Shown in pieces: positions 1 through 12,500 of a stretch of DNA of 32,746 nt. The translations under genes and the position numbers were made by a program. Each line of letters begins with the position of its first letter. Position 1 is the first letter of the stretch. Below the pieces are notes generated by a model. That model was not told the DNA's origin and made no database searches. It saw only the letters and a program-made list of their open reading frames with translations. This DNA is from Trametopsis cervina (lineage: Eukaryota > Basidiomycota > Agaricomycetes > Polyporales > Irpicaceae): NCBI GenBank assembly GCA_022385755.1, contig MU278386.1:97847-130592 (forward strand), written 5' to 3'.

Positions 1-1080
1 TGCGTCTCTCCCTGAACGAACAGCAGCGGGTGGCGCACATAGGATGCAATGGAATAGGAGACTGAAAAAACGTTCCATGCAGTGCGCGACAGTAGAGAGA
101 GGCGGAGTGGGGGACGGACGCGTGCTATAGCTGAGCCGTAAAGTCATATGAGCCCAAGGGAAAGGGCACGCTATCGTCTGGGATGAGCCCAGTGGACACG
201 ATGTAGTCGGCATGGTCTTTGAGAGGGCCTTCGATGACTGTGTGGCTTCGCGATGCTCCACAGATCGATCACGGTTTCGCGCGGGCTTGAAGAAACACCA
301 GAGAGAAGACAACCGGAAGATCCACTGAGAGTGAGCTTCGAACAGTTCGCCGGTGGGTCCTCGTGAGTCCACACGCCCACGTCGTGCGAGAAGGTAATCC
401 AGGTGGGCGAATCAGTGTGTGCTCCACGGTCCGCGCTGATGTTTCTTGTGTCTCCACACGCCACAAACACATCGCGGCAGCGTTTGGTTCTGACGAGGAT
501 CCGCGCATCGGGCAAGGGCGTAGCTGAATCGACTTCGTCAGCTGGGGGCCGCAGGCGGTTAGCGTACACGCTGTCATCGGTCGACACATTCACAGCCCGG
601 TCGTGCTGCCATGCGCGCCCAACGCAGCTTCTTTATCTCTATTCAATGTAGTCGGCTGAGCATATATCTCCACTCCCGTAACATGAGCGACACTCACTCG
701 AACCTGCTTATCAAGATCGACAGTCCTCAAGGGGGCTGCTCTGGCGGTTCTTCCGCCCCGGCTCATATCGCTCCCACAGGTGCGTCTCTGCAACCTGCAC
801 CACCGGCTTCGAGGCGACAAGCCAGCTGTCCAAGGTCGAGGACGAATACCGAAGGCAGACGTAATCAAGCCCAGAGTGGAGCCACGGGGCCTAGAATCGA
901 AATGTAAACAGTACAGACACGCCGTGACCTGATTCAGAGGAACTTGACGGCGGTTGCTATGAAGTGCAAGGTCAGGGAAGAGGGGATAACGATGTTTGGA
1001 ACGTATCTGTGTAAGTGGTTGATTGAGACGTGACGCTGAAAGTAAGGTAACGCACTTACTCGTTACGGAGCCGAGCATGG
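1..1080 (-). pseudogene. Decayed WD40 unit, copy L1
   Basis: Read on the minus strand, WD40 pieces are recognisable but fall in shifting frames: LPDARI followed in another frame by a GS-type turn and MCLWRVETQET (about 540-470), AHTDSPTWITFSHD (about 430-390), VIDLWSIAKPHSH (about 275-235), and a last repeat reading DYI-STGLIPDDS then GSYDFTAQL and a stop near 130. Upstream, at about 790-760, LWERYE lies in a stretch followed by a GTGAGT donor. It is a relic of an NLR-like WD40 gene, not a working gene. The nearly identical counterpart is 21,489-22,565. Confidence 0.72.
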
Positions 1081-1189
1081 ATTACTTTACCGTGCTACGT
1101 CTACCATTGGGCTGTGTCCTCGCGGAAGTGAATCAGGAGGAGGAAAGAGTAAAACAATCACATCAGCGTGATTCTTCCAGAGCCGACAC

Positions 1190-2660
1190 GGAGCGTGCTG
1201 TGTGTTTGCGGTTGTAGGGTTCCAGGAAGGCGACAGTGAGATAGGGCAGACGGATCTTAATGCTCCGTATTGATATAAGAGTCCGGGCAAAGCCTGTACA
1301 CAGTGCCTTGCGGATCGCGGGAGAAAGCCTGACGGGGTACAACTTGCGCATAGCGAGCGAGCACATGGTCCGACGAGCATGAAACGAGTCCACGTGTGCG
1401 TATTCTGTGCGAGGTCCTAAAACACACCTCATTTGTCGAACTCATGAATACGTACATATGCGGTTTCTTCACTGACATGTACCAACACTGACCGCGTTGT
1501 TGTGGCTGCAGAGAGTTCATATGTAACTATAAAGGATATTCGTGTGAGTGCGCAGAATCCTCCTGTAAGAAATGAAGAACATACGGGACAGGCGTCGAGA
1601 AATGCTTGCGTTGAGATGAGAAGTTCGGAAACGGAGGGCGTACTGGGAGTTGGAAGGGAAGGGACCTCGCAAGCGTCTTCGGTGCCTTAGATCTTGATCC
1701 GATTACCTTTGTCGCATCAGTCCCGACCCGATGCTACGGCTCGTCAACTAACCAGAACTTGGACCTTCACCTCCATCGCACTCTGCTCGACCATATCCGC
1801 GTTACACACTTCCGTCTCTACTCAGACGGTGGGATTGGATCTCAAGCTGTTGAAGTGCGCGGTACGTGTCTGCGTATCTCTGCTGGACTGAACATCCCTG
1901 CACGTCCGTCAGTGCGATGACTTGACATGGCCTTTTTGCGACTGCCCTGTCCGTTGTTGGTGGTCCGACAACTTGAGCTCTCTAGCATCGACTACCGGTC
2001 GTCAGGCTGTATCTGCTACGATGAGGCAGGCAGATCGTTGGAGATGATGATGGAGACGTGGGAATGCAGCAGTGAAGGGTGAGTCGCAATCAAATGATTA
2101 TGTTGCATCCCGCTCACTGTCAGAAACTTCTTATGTAGCTCGCCTGTGCATCTCAGGCTTTTCGTCCATTCAGCGATGTAAATCCCTCACATCCGCTCAG
2201 TTGCCAAGGCCACATGCTGCGTGTGCCCCCGGTACGCCTTCAGCCTCTTCAGAGAAGATTAAACACGTCGGACGAAATCACAGGTGCTCCGCTTGGGCTG
2301 ACTCCTGGCCTTTATTAACCATGCCTGACATCGCTGGTTGGCGTCGCATATATTGATACGCGCAAAATTGTTTAGGGAATACATGTCGTGTTGATTCTGA
2401 AGAGGTAAGTTGTGATTTCGATCTATCCAAGCTCATCTTGTCTCAGAGCGAACAACTCGCGTTCATTTCACGTACCGCACGGTTCATCGCTGATCTGTGA
2501 ACTTCTAGTGGATACCTCGCCCACTTCAGCAGTACCAACAACAACTCTAATAGCCCATCTCTCTTCAACACGTCAAAGCTCCTGACGCTCCCATAGCTGC
2601 TTTCTGTACAAGTCAGCCCATGGCGTAAGGTCCTTATCATTCGTTCTGTATGAAACACTC
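1190..2660 (+). pseudogene. P block copy 1: remnant of an unidentified multi-exon gene
   Basis: One of four copies of an unrecognised plus-strand gene. Conserved peptides are SSYVTIKDIRVSAQNPPVRN (1,511-1,570), ALDLDPITFVAS (from about 1,684), LLDHIRVTHFRLYSD (about 1,787-1,830), MAFLRLPCPLLVVRQLELSS (from 1,927), SSGCICYDEAGRSLEMMMET (from 1,999), a Pro/Ser-rich exon 2,139-2,404 and LAFISRTARFIADL (about 2,455-2,497). Likely introns are 2,079-2,138 and 2,405-2,446. Unlike the other copies, the segment before SSGCICY is not split by an intron here. Stops and frame changes elsewhere suggest decay. No domain was recognised, and a functional family member elsewhere in the genome is likely. Confidence 0.5.
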
Positions 2661-5520
2661 ATGGAGTAAGCGCAACCGCGTACTCTGCCTGCACGTGTAG
2701 TGACGCTTCGAAGCAGCGGTGCTCCTCCTACTTTCCCTCCCACGCAAGCGCAGGCGTACGGTATTCATTCAACCCCATTTTCTTCCATCCGAGGAGGCTG
2801 TCATACAGGATCATCACGTTCCAGGACCCTTGGCAGGCGTGGCTGATGCCGGCCCCGCTTCTGTGGAGTGCATGTCCCGTTGAAGCTGTAGGGAGTGCTG
2901 GAGAAGGAATGCACTCAAGGACATATCATCCTTATTACATGGCGGTATGTGGTCCCAGCGTTGTTATCCAAACTCATCTGTTTGGTCAACCTGGACCGTT
3001 GATAGGTGTCTTGGCTAGTCCCATGCAATTCAAACCTTACTGACCAGCACGGTTTCATTTACAGAAGCATCTACGCGAGGTGATCGGTAGGGGATGGGGG
3101 AGGTCATGCATCGTTCAGTTGCACGCTGCACGCTCTTCGAGTACGAACCTGTTCCGGAATGCGGACGCCTCAAACGGCAGGCATGATTGCCGTGTAGTAG
3201 GTCAAGGACTGGACACAACAAACAGTCGTAACCTTCCTTGTTCCACAGAGTTTCGAGTTTTGTATTCACGAAACGAGGTCAGCATGTGCTGGAGCTACAG
3301 TCGTATCTTATCTCGCGAATATAATCGCACATCGTAAGCAGGCGCGTCATCTCTCTACTCAAGCGACCGACGATCATGCTGGGAGGCGGCGGAGCATTGA
3401 CCCCGAGCTTCATTGAAACACTGCCTACAAGCTGGGTTACCCTTCCTTTCCTTGTTCTTTTTTTTTTCTTCGTACACAGGGCATATTTGCTGCGCCACAG
3501 ACGATTCGGAACGGCTGATGCAGTTTTGTTGAGATATATTCCACACGGCGCCGACGCGACATAGAACTAGCATGTCCAGTACCTATTGCGCAAACAGATA
3601 GTCGATGGATCCTGTGCATGTCGTTGACAGTGAGATAGCTTCACCTTCAGAGAAGTTAACCGGATTCTCATAACCGTACGTGTCAGATACTTAGTGCTAC
3701 AGGAGCGATAGAAGTCAGAATCACGTCTGAGAATCGGTGCTATCAACTACAAAAGATGTTTGAGTAAAGCACGCAACTCACGGTGCGAGAAACTTCCAGG
3801 GGCACATGCGGTTAATCGGAAGCGGTGTTCTTCTGTGTCGACTAGCGGAGCATGGGAAAAAATAGCAGTAGATCGAGTACTGGGATGCGCGTGAACTCAG
3901 AATCTATCCGCGGCTGCGTGAAACGCCCTAGCAGCTCGAAGGAGGCGATATAGCAAGACTCACCTGCCAGGAAGTTGTCGAGAAAACTCCGCACATTTGG
4001 ACGGCTGAGTTGTTGCGCCTCCAGCCCATACCACATTCTCCGCCATCCAGATTCCAGTCGTAATCTGCGGCTTGATGCGTACTTTACGTGGCACAGTCGT
4101 CATATCGCCCAAATGCTTGACCACGTCCCCGCGCGAAGTCGTCATCGCGGACGGCGTCCGTCATATATCGTGAAGCGCGTCCATCTGGAGCCCACGAGCG
4201 GCTCTCGCAGCTTGGTATTGACGATAACGTACGGTCATGCTGCATAAAGTGATAGGACGGTGAGGGGACAGCGCCGTCCATGATCGCATGGAGATTCCTG
4301 TTCCCATGAGCAAACGCGCGTATACGTGACGTGGGTTGGGGAAGGGGCCTAAGAGGGCTGAGTGCGGGTACAAGGGCAAATCGGTCTACGAAGCCGCGTT
4401 CAGTGCCGGAGAACGATTGCGGAGAGGATGCACGTACTGTCTGCCAGGCAGTCGACACGACTCTGAGTCGAAATGCGACGGGATGAAGGGGAGCCAACTT
4501 TTGAAGATTCGAGGAATGAATGTAGTGCCGCATCGGCCACACGGACGTCTATCTGCATCTCGCTCCTGCGCAAGAGAGCGTCCCTGAAGGTAAATGCCTC
4601 TGCGGGTTTGTCAAGAAATTGATCGGCTTCGTTATAGTTTCATGGACAGAAATAATGAGCGACGGTGCCTGTGATAGGCAGGATGAAGGTGAGACCTGAT
4701 CCTTCGTTGGATTTCCAAAGCGGCATAGACTCGCGTTGCGTTTAGTGATATGATTACGGTGAGCTATTAATAGGAAATAGGTTAGAATGACTGCACCCGC
4801 ACCGAGACCGCACCTGACGCGCTACCACCGATGGCAGTCTCGAACTGGCTGGGATGGTATGGTATGTCATCTGAGGCGGCGAACGTAGTTCCCACGTGTA
4901 GAAGATTGGAGGCCGAAAGATAGCTGAGTGGGCAAACGATGTAATCAAGATCACTGAGCTGGATATATGCGCCGAAAACACTTACTATGTGTTATGCGCC
5001 CGGAGGCCTGACTGTATTGTTCGTGTCCAGAGTAAGTTCATTGTAGGCAGACGAGTTGTTTCCCTTAATTGCGCGCGAACGACGCCCCCGCCTCCCGCGC
5101 GCCGACAGAGGACGAGGGGCCTGATGGACACAATCGATCGCGTGCTTGGGACAAAGCAGCTTCATTCTTCCTTCTTAGAGCAGCGAAGATATGTGATGGA
5201 TCGAAGTAGGCATTGGGAATTAGCAGCGATATGGTTACAGACTATAGCTAGCTAAGGGGGAGAGACTTACGCATATGACGTCACCCCAAGGTTATTGCCG
5301 TGTGGCTCAAGACTGTGAGAGGCCTGAGCACACGCTAGACGGGTCATACTATCACAGTCAGGAGGCTTGCAAGACTTACGTGTGAGCTTTACAGCCGGCC
5401 TTCGACTGGGGACTCGCGCAGATTCCGCAGCAAACGGTTGGCAGTGAAACCATGGGGCGAGACTGCACCAATCGCGTGCAGAGCCGTGCAATCGAATACG
5501 ATCAGAAGGTGAAGACGAAT
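2660..5520 (-). pseudogene. C block, left copy: remnant of unknown family
   Basis: Homologous to 24,380-27,215 and, in its right part, to 18,660-19,650. The clearest protein-like stretch is on the minus strand, 4,036-3,842. It begins WYGLEAQQLSRPNVRSFLDN, continues FLAGESCYIASFELLGRFTQ, and the right copy keeps the first part. A GTGAGT donor directly follows FLAG in both. Another conserved minus-strand piece, near 4,981-4,860, reads FRPPIFYTWELRSPP. On the plus strand, near 3,145-3,200, a segment with FRNADASNGRHDC is also conserved. No frame runs long and no known domain was recognised. It is described as a decayed, mainly minus-strand gene remnant. Nothing else was seen in the stretch. Confidence 0.4.
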
Positions 5521-6760
5521 GGAGAGTATCCATCGCACTCACGGTGCGGTGCGAGTCAACGTGCTCATTTTGCGTCGACCGCACGATTGCCATTTTCGCT
5601 CCCAATGATCTTCGGCTGGAACAAGCCTACGTTACCACACGCTTGACGGCTCGTAGCTTGCGTAAGAGCTCATGGGTAAACCTCAGAGAGGGCCTCTGAC
5701 GTGAGCGTGGGTCGATCGCGGCGGCGACGACATTCTAGCTCGAAGGCGACCAGGTGAGCGATCCTCGATTTGTTGGCTGATGGGTCATTGTGCGTCCACA
5801 CGCTACATCAGGTGAGAAGGCTGACCAGGAGACCCATCCAGTATGCGCTTAGGGGTGGTGGCTGATAGCTTCTTGGATGTCCCCACGCCACTGCCACATT
5901 GTGGCGTCCTTCGATCCTGAGCGGATCTGCGCATCGGGCAAGAATGTACCAGGTAGAAAGTCGTTAGCTCATGAGGTGTCCTGTCCGTAGATTCTGCTCC
6001 CAAATGGTACTGATGCATGCTCCGTGCCGCAGCCCAGACATTATGGGAGATCACCGCCGAGCAGAGCCAACTTGTGGGGTGCCAGAGAGGCACGATCGCA
6101 GCCACTTCGCAAGCGACGCAATTTCGAGAGACAATGAGAATGGTACAAACGCACCGTTGCATGTCTTATTGACAAGGAAGGCGCCGCAGCCATGATGGAA
6201 TTTGGGTTCAGGTCACACAAATGCAGAGGAAACATTCAGGCTTCCAACGCATCCAAGTGACAGATCGGTCCAAGTATAGGGTATGAGCATGTATAACAAT
6301 CCAAAACCAGCCATTCTATGTGGTCCACAGCAGACAGGGCTGTACTGTGCTGTTACTGTAACAGGCGGTGAGTACCTTCGGGGCTGAGTGATGGCTGGCA
6401 GGGAGAGAAAAGAACGTTGGACTGTAGAGTGTAGACTGTGAACGTCAGTTGCAAGCTATGCACGTGTCATAATGCAAAACTAACCCATGGTACCTGCTTC
6501 GCGTTGCCGAAGAACACGGATCGAGAAAAGCAGTCCTGTAGGGATGTAGCGGGAATCCAGGCTGCAAGTGAGCGGCGCAGACGCAGCGAAGCCGAGAGCA
6601 GAGGCACGTGGCTGAGGATGGAGCCACAAAGAGAAAAAACGCGCCGTCGCCTAATTCAGAGGAAGGTGATAGTGGCTGCGATAAGATGCGGGGTCATACC
6701 ATATGCGTGCATATAAAAGAAGGGGAGCTACCGTTTCAAACGTATCTGCGTAAGTGCCCG
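5520..6760 (-). pseudogene. Decayed WD40 unit, copy L2
   Basis: On the minus strand about 5,960-5,800 reads, in one frame, LPDAQIRSGSKDATMWQWRG, then a stop codon, then AHTGWVSWSAFSPD: about one and a half clear WD40 repeats. The surrounding sequence is frame-broken. An intron donor GTGAGT is kept near 5,560, but the acceptor seen in the middle copy (TTTTACAG near 19,613) is not matched here. The unit is almost identical to 27,215-28,450, much closer than its flanks, so it was duplicated or converted recently. Confidence 0.7.
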
Positions 6761-8720
6761 GCTACGAAAGCATAGGTTGCGGTGGAACACTCACATCTAT
6801 GCTATCCATCCAGAAAAGAACTCGAGCGTACTGTGTGTTTGTGGGTGTAGGGTTCCAAGGAGGTGGCATTGAGGGAGGCCAGGCGGACCTCAATGCTTCA
6901 TGTCGGCGCGAGAGCCCAGGCAAGCCAAGCGTCGAGCGTAAGCAGATGGCGCATCGCATCCAAGATGTTCAGAATGTTGCGAGACGTTAAATTGACGTGT
7001 TGCGGACCGCGAGAGACAGACTGAAGGAGTGCAACACGCGAATTGGAAGCGGGCGCGTAGTCCGATGAAAACAAACGAGCGTGCACAAGTCGATGTCGGC
7101 ACATTGTGTGCAGATTGAGGCAGTACGCTGCGATGGTCAAACTAGTGAGGTGAGAATACGACAAGGGTACGTACACGATGTGTAATCCTCCAGTTTCTCA
7201 TTCGCTAACATGCGCGTGGTTGCAGCCAGAGCAGTCGTATGCAATCGTAGGGAACATGCGACTCAGTGCACAAAACAAGCTCGGAAGACATGACTAACCT
7301 GTGAGAGACCCGATATGCTTCCCAGGATGCCTGCGCTGAGATAAGAAGTTCAGAACCGGAGGTCGCACTGGGAGTTGGAAGGAAGAGTTGGATGGAAGCG
7401 ACCGCCAAGCGTCTTTGGTGCCTCAGATCCTGATCCGATAACCTCTGTCGCATCAGACCCGACCCCGCGGCTCGTCGGCACTCCCTCAACTGATCCGAAC
7501 TTGGACCTTCACCTCCATCGGACGGCGTCGCACGACTCTCCTCGACCACATCCGCGTTGCACACTTCTTCCATGCCTACTCATAAAATGTCCTAGAACTC
7601 ATGTTGTGGAAGTGCGCGGTGAGTGTATGTGTATATCCGTTGGACTGATCGTCTTCTGACAGTCTACTGAACATCCTTGCACGTTTGTCAGTGCGATGAC
7701 TTGCCATGGCCTATCTGCGACTGGCGTGCTTACTGTTGGCGGTCAGACAGCTTGAGCTCTCTATGATTGGCCGCCCTTGTATCTTTGTAACTGGTAGGCA
7801 CGTACCATTGACACATCACGTCGTACGCACCTAAGTATTTACTTTCAGTCGTCGGGTTGTATCTGCTACGCTGAGGCCGGCAGACCGGTGGAGGTAGTGA
7901 TGGAGACGTGGAGATTCAGCAGTAAATGGTGAGTCGCAGTTACATGGTTATGTTGCATACCACTCACTGTACGAACCTTCTTGTATAGCTCGCCTGTGCG
8001 TCCCAGGCTCCTCGCTCTGTCCAGGATATAACCCCCTCGCATCTGCTCCGTTAGCAAGGCCGCACGCGGAGCGCGCCCCTTTTACGCCTTCAGCCCCTCC
8101 AGAGGAGACTCAACACGTCTGACGGAATTACGGGTGCTCCGCTTGGGTAGTCATTCAGCGTGGTTCCTCGGCCTCTTCCACCAGCACCAGCAATGCCCCA
8201 CGTGTTCTGGCAATACAAATACATGTCGTGTCAATTCTGCAGAGGTGAGTCTCGATTTGTGTGGATTCTCGACGCTCATTCTCTCTCATAGCTACCAACT
8301 CGCATTCATTCCACGTGCCGCACGGTTTATTTGTGAGCCGTGAGATTTCGTACGGACACCTTGCGCACCTCGCTAGTACCGACGACGACCCTCTAAGAGC
8401 CCATCCTTTTCAAACAATTCAAGGCCGCTGACGTCCTATCTGTACGACCAGATGCGCAGATGAAAAAACTGACCAATACTCGCCGTCTTGGTCGTCGAAA
8501 TTATTTATCACACCTCCGCTGCTGTATTCCCAGACGGCGAAACATTGGACCTCTAGCGGTATCTGGCAAGGCGCGATAGTGTTAACTCGCGAACCTATGC
8601 TCAGCGAGGCTCGCGAAGCAGCTCGTGGAGCATGGTACTACGAGTGTGTGTTGATCTCAACTGACCCCGATTTATTCTTTTAGAGTGCCATAGTCTCGAC
8701 GTACCACAACCTCGCTCTAC
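6750..8720 (+). pseudogene. P block copy 2: remnant of an unidentified multi-exon gene
   Basis: Plus-strand reading shows IEGGQADLNASCRRESPGKP (about 6,870-6,929), VLRTARDRLKECNTRIGSGR (about 7,000-7,059), DPDPITSVASDPTPRLVGTP (about 7,429-7,488), then after a frame change LLDHIRVAHFFHAYS. SSGCICYAEAGRPVEVVMET (from 7,849) follows an intron 7,794-7,848. Further introns are 7,929-7,988 and 8,245-8,291, and a likely one ends in TTCTTTTAG near 8,683. A TGA replaces a Gly codon near 8,121 relative to copy 4. Splice sites are well kept, but the frame is broken at least twice, so this copy is probably dead. Function unknown. Confidence 0.52.
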
Positions 8721-9504
8721 TGATGCGTCGCACGGACGCAGTTACTCTCTCTGCATATGATCTGAAGCTGCAGGCGGTATCCACCTGCCAGTGTCTAGCG
8801 TGTCACTGCCGTAGATACTGCTAAGAAATGTAGGGTCCTCTCCTCGATACACACATCTCTGGCACGCGCATACCATAACACAGATGGTAAGTGGAAAAAT
8901 GCTCGTTGTCATCTATCTCTTGAGTGATAACCGAAACTTGGCAGCTATGCGTGCTCGTGGTTCCTGGCACCGAGCACAAATTTACGGGGATTTTCCTCCT
9001 CATAGGTTAGCGGCGATGAACGTTATACGCTCACCGCTGTGACGTAGCGGCTCATCGACAGCCGTTCGTGTCCAGAATTGCTAGACGAGGAGCATTCGGT
9101 AGTCTGCATTGTTCTGTGGTTGTAGCCAGCTTGTGTTAATTTATGATACTGATTGACTGATATCTCGCGTGAACGAAAGGATTTGGCGAGTGAGTGTTGA
9201 GGGGCCACAAGCTTCCAATCCACGAGTCAACTGCCACCCTACCAATGTTCAATCTGCAGTCTGTGCTAAGGCACACAGGATAACTGACATTACGTCCGCC
9301 TGTATTAATGGTCATTGGGAACCGGTCACGGTTGATGGATATACAAACAATGGGAATGTGAATTCTATTGGTAGCATACATAGGATTGCGTAGGGGGATA
9401 GCATCGAAGAGACAGAGACAAGTACGGAAGTAATACGCACAAAGACACCAACAAATCCACGCAAAATATCTGAAGTCGCGAACGCGGTACACATCGCCGA
9501 AGCG
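8720..9504. other. Intergenic stretch downstream of NLR-A
   Basis: Lies between P block copy 2 (plus) and the stop codon of NLR-A (minus), so it is the 3' flank of both. It is well conserved with 30,345-31,164, with scattered small indels. That contrasts with the indel-free neighbouring coding exons. No reading frame stands out and no exact AATAAA was seen just past the NLR-A stop. Confidence 0.5.
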
Positions 9505-12500
9505 CTATGTCGCGTTTCGATCCCAACATTCCCTCCAGTGGTCTCCGTGGACAAAATGGGAGAGATCAAGATGGAGAGAGCGCGTACCAGCTACCCATCG
9601 GGTGCTGGGTCTCCAGAGTCCCATTCGGTATTCTGGAGGGAACCAGAACAAGAGCTCGTCGTTGGGGCCAAGGATGTACCCAGTGTCTTCGTCCATCACT
9701 GAGGAATTGGTGTATTCGATGGGTGGCGATGCGGCTGAGGTATCAGGAGAAGGCACTGAGAAACATAGGACAACCATAGGTGAGTCAGACGGAGCCTGAA
9801 GAGCGGACTCTACACAAAGAAGCGGGGAGACATACCATTATTGTGCATGGACCCAGTAGCAGGTGCAGTGCTGTCCCCGTCAGCGGGTGCAGCTTTGCTA
9901 GACAATGGGGTAGGGAGCAGAGAGGGCGTCCCATGGGATGAGAGGCAAGCGGGAGGAGCAGGGTCAAGGATAGGTGAGCCCCATAGTCGAACCGTGCGGT
10001 CATTTGAGCCAGAGAGAATCATCATGCCATTGAGTGAAAATGCCACAGACCGGACCCAGCTAGTATGTCCCCTCAGAGGACCGCCAATGGGCGCATGGGT
10101 CGCGACATTCCACACGCGGATTGTGTGGTCATATGAGCCTGATACGAGTGTTTTGCCGTCACGCGAAAAGGCAACAGAGAGGACAGGGTCAGTGTGACCT
10201 TCGAGAGGTTTGCCGATAGATTCTCGCGTGTCCACATGCCACAGCCGAATTGTGGAGTCATACGATCCTGATGCGATGCTCGTCCCATTGGGCGAGAAGG
10301 CGACTGCGTAAATCGGGCCTATATGCCCACGGAGAGGCTCGCCAATGCGCTGTCTCGTCGTCACATTCCACAGCATGATCGTGCTGTCGAGTGATCCCGA
10401 GGCAAGACATTGGCCATCCGGAGAGAAAGCAACGGACCTCACGTAGCTGGTGTGGCCAGTGAGAGGCTTCCCTAGCTGCTCGCCTGTCACTGCACTCCAC
10501 AGCCTGATGGTATTGTCATATGAGCCCGATGCGACGATCTCGCCATTTGGCGAGAAGGTGACTGAGTTGACCCAGTTAGAGTGGCCAACAAGAGGTTCGG
10601 ATATGAGCTGTCCCGTCTGCGAATCCCTAAGCCGGATGGTATGATCGTGTAAGGCCGAGGCAATAGCCCCCCCATCTGGGGAGAACGCCACCGAGAGGAC
10701 CCGCTCCGTATGGCCTTGAAGTGGCTCTCCCACGGGCTGACCAGTGCGGACGTCCCACAGGCGGACTGTGCCGTCGTCCGACGCAGACGCAGCAGTCTTG
10801 TGATCTGGCAAAAATGCGACCGCATGGACAGAATCGCTGTGTCCCGTTATAAGCCCGTATTCTGCCTGCACAGTCTGTATCTTCCACACCCGGATGGTCT
10901 CATCGTATGCACCGGATATCAGGGTCTGACCGTCTTTCGAAAAGGCAACTGAAGTGATTAACGCTGTGTGACCCCTGAGCGGATTACCAACTGGCCGTCC
11001 GGTGTCCACCATCCACAGCCGTATAGTCTCGTCGGCTGAGCCCGATGCAAGAGTGCGCCCATCAGGTGAGAACGCAACAGATCTGACCGTGCCCGTGTGG
11101 CCTACAAGAGGGCCCCCCTTTGGTTTCCCGGTGGCTACATCCCAGAGTCGGATCGTCTTGTCGTGTGCGCCAGATGCGAGGGTCCGGCCATCTGGCGAGA
11201 ATGCGATGGAGGTGACCAAGCCTGTGTGGCCCTCAAGGGTCGCATGTAGCGGCTCTCTTGTGTCTGCATTCCACACGCGCACTGTCTTGTCGGATGATCC
11301 CGAGGCAAATGTTTTTCCAGCTTGTGAGAAGGCAACTGAAATGACGCCATCTGTGTGGCCAACAAGGGCTTCACCGTCGGGCTCTCCACTCGGCACGTGC
11401 CATAAGCGGACTGTATCGTCAAGCGACCCCGAGATCACTCTCTGTCCGTCACACGAGAACGCCACCGAGTCAACCGAGGACGTATGGCCACGGAGAGCAT
11501 CACCTATCTTCTTCCTAGTGGCTACGTTCCAGAGGCGGATGGTTCTGTCATCTGAGCCCGAGGCGATGGTCTTGCCGTCGGGAGAGAACGTGACCGAGTT
11601 AACCCAGCCAGTATGACCTACGAGGGGGTTCCCCTCACGCTCTCCGGTCACCACATTCCATAGTTCAATCGTCTTATTGTAAGAGCCCGTCGCAAAAATG
11701 GGCCCATCTGGTGCGACCGCAACGCTGGTGATGACATCACTTGTAGGAATGTGCAAAATACACTGCGGCCACTGGATATCTTCTTCATTAATAACACGAA
11801 CACCACCCGTGCAGACAGCGGAGTAGTGGTGAGTTATGAACGACGTTGGCGGTGCATATGCGAGGGCAGATAGGTAGAGGTGGGGGGTGGAAATGGATAT
11901 AGCAGCACCACACATCGAAACGAATTGGTCCACATCGGTGAGCGCGCCGTCCAGCTCGTTGACGGAGTCTTCAGTCATCCCCAGTTTTTTGATCCCGTTG
12001 TCCTGGTCGGGTTGTGAACACTCTCGATGCACTTGCATAATAGTAGTGACGCACCTGAATCCATTTGCGTAACCCCACAATTTGGGTGGACGCGCCATAG
12101 ACCATCCCATTTAAGGCCATAACCTCAAGCCAGTACAACAGCTTTGTGTCCAGAAACGCACGAAAATCGCCCGTGAAGACCAACGGCGAGGGCGATACTT
12201 TCAAATGGGTGTCCCAGAATCGGCAGGCATATATCAGTGCCGCGGGGATATTGGTTTTAATTCTGTCTTCCAGGTCTTCAACGTCCTTGTTAGGTATGTA
12301 CGAGGTCACGAGCTTGCAGATGTTGAACCGTAAGTGGGCTTTCATGACCCGAAATGACAACGCCGTGAGCGTTTGTTCCGCTGCCGAGGTATTGACTGTG
12401 TATACATGGGTTTTCTTGGAGTCTGGGGAGGGAATGACATAGTCTCGGAACGAGGTGTGCGCTGGCTGTATGACTTCAAGTCCATTTCCGGATACGCCTC

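Larger units (their letters stand above)
1..10991. repeat. Left copy of a tandem segmental duplication
   Basis: Position 1 matches 21,489 and the match runs collinearly to 10,991 (= 32,651). It takes in two WD40-remnant units, two P blocks, a C block and the 3' half of NLR-A. Homology in the right copy also extends to the left of 21,489, so this copy is cut by the window edge. Identity is uneven. It is nearly perfect at 1-1,080 and about 5,430-6,440, and clearly lower at 1,600-5,400 and in parts of 7,000-8,700. The offset drifts between about 21,480 and 21,710 because of indels outside coding sequence. Confidence 0.93.

Noticed and set aside
11002..11616. Plus-strand open frame of 204 codons opposite the NLR-A WD40 exon
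   Set aside because: It mirrors the periodic WD40 repeats (repeated SGENATE-like segments) and has no independent support. It is an antisense shadow of repetitive coding sequence. The similar frame at 31,870-32,379 has the same cause.
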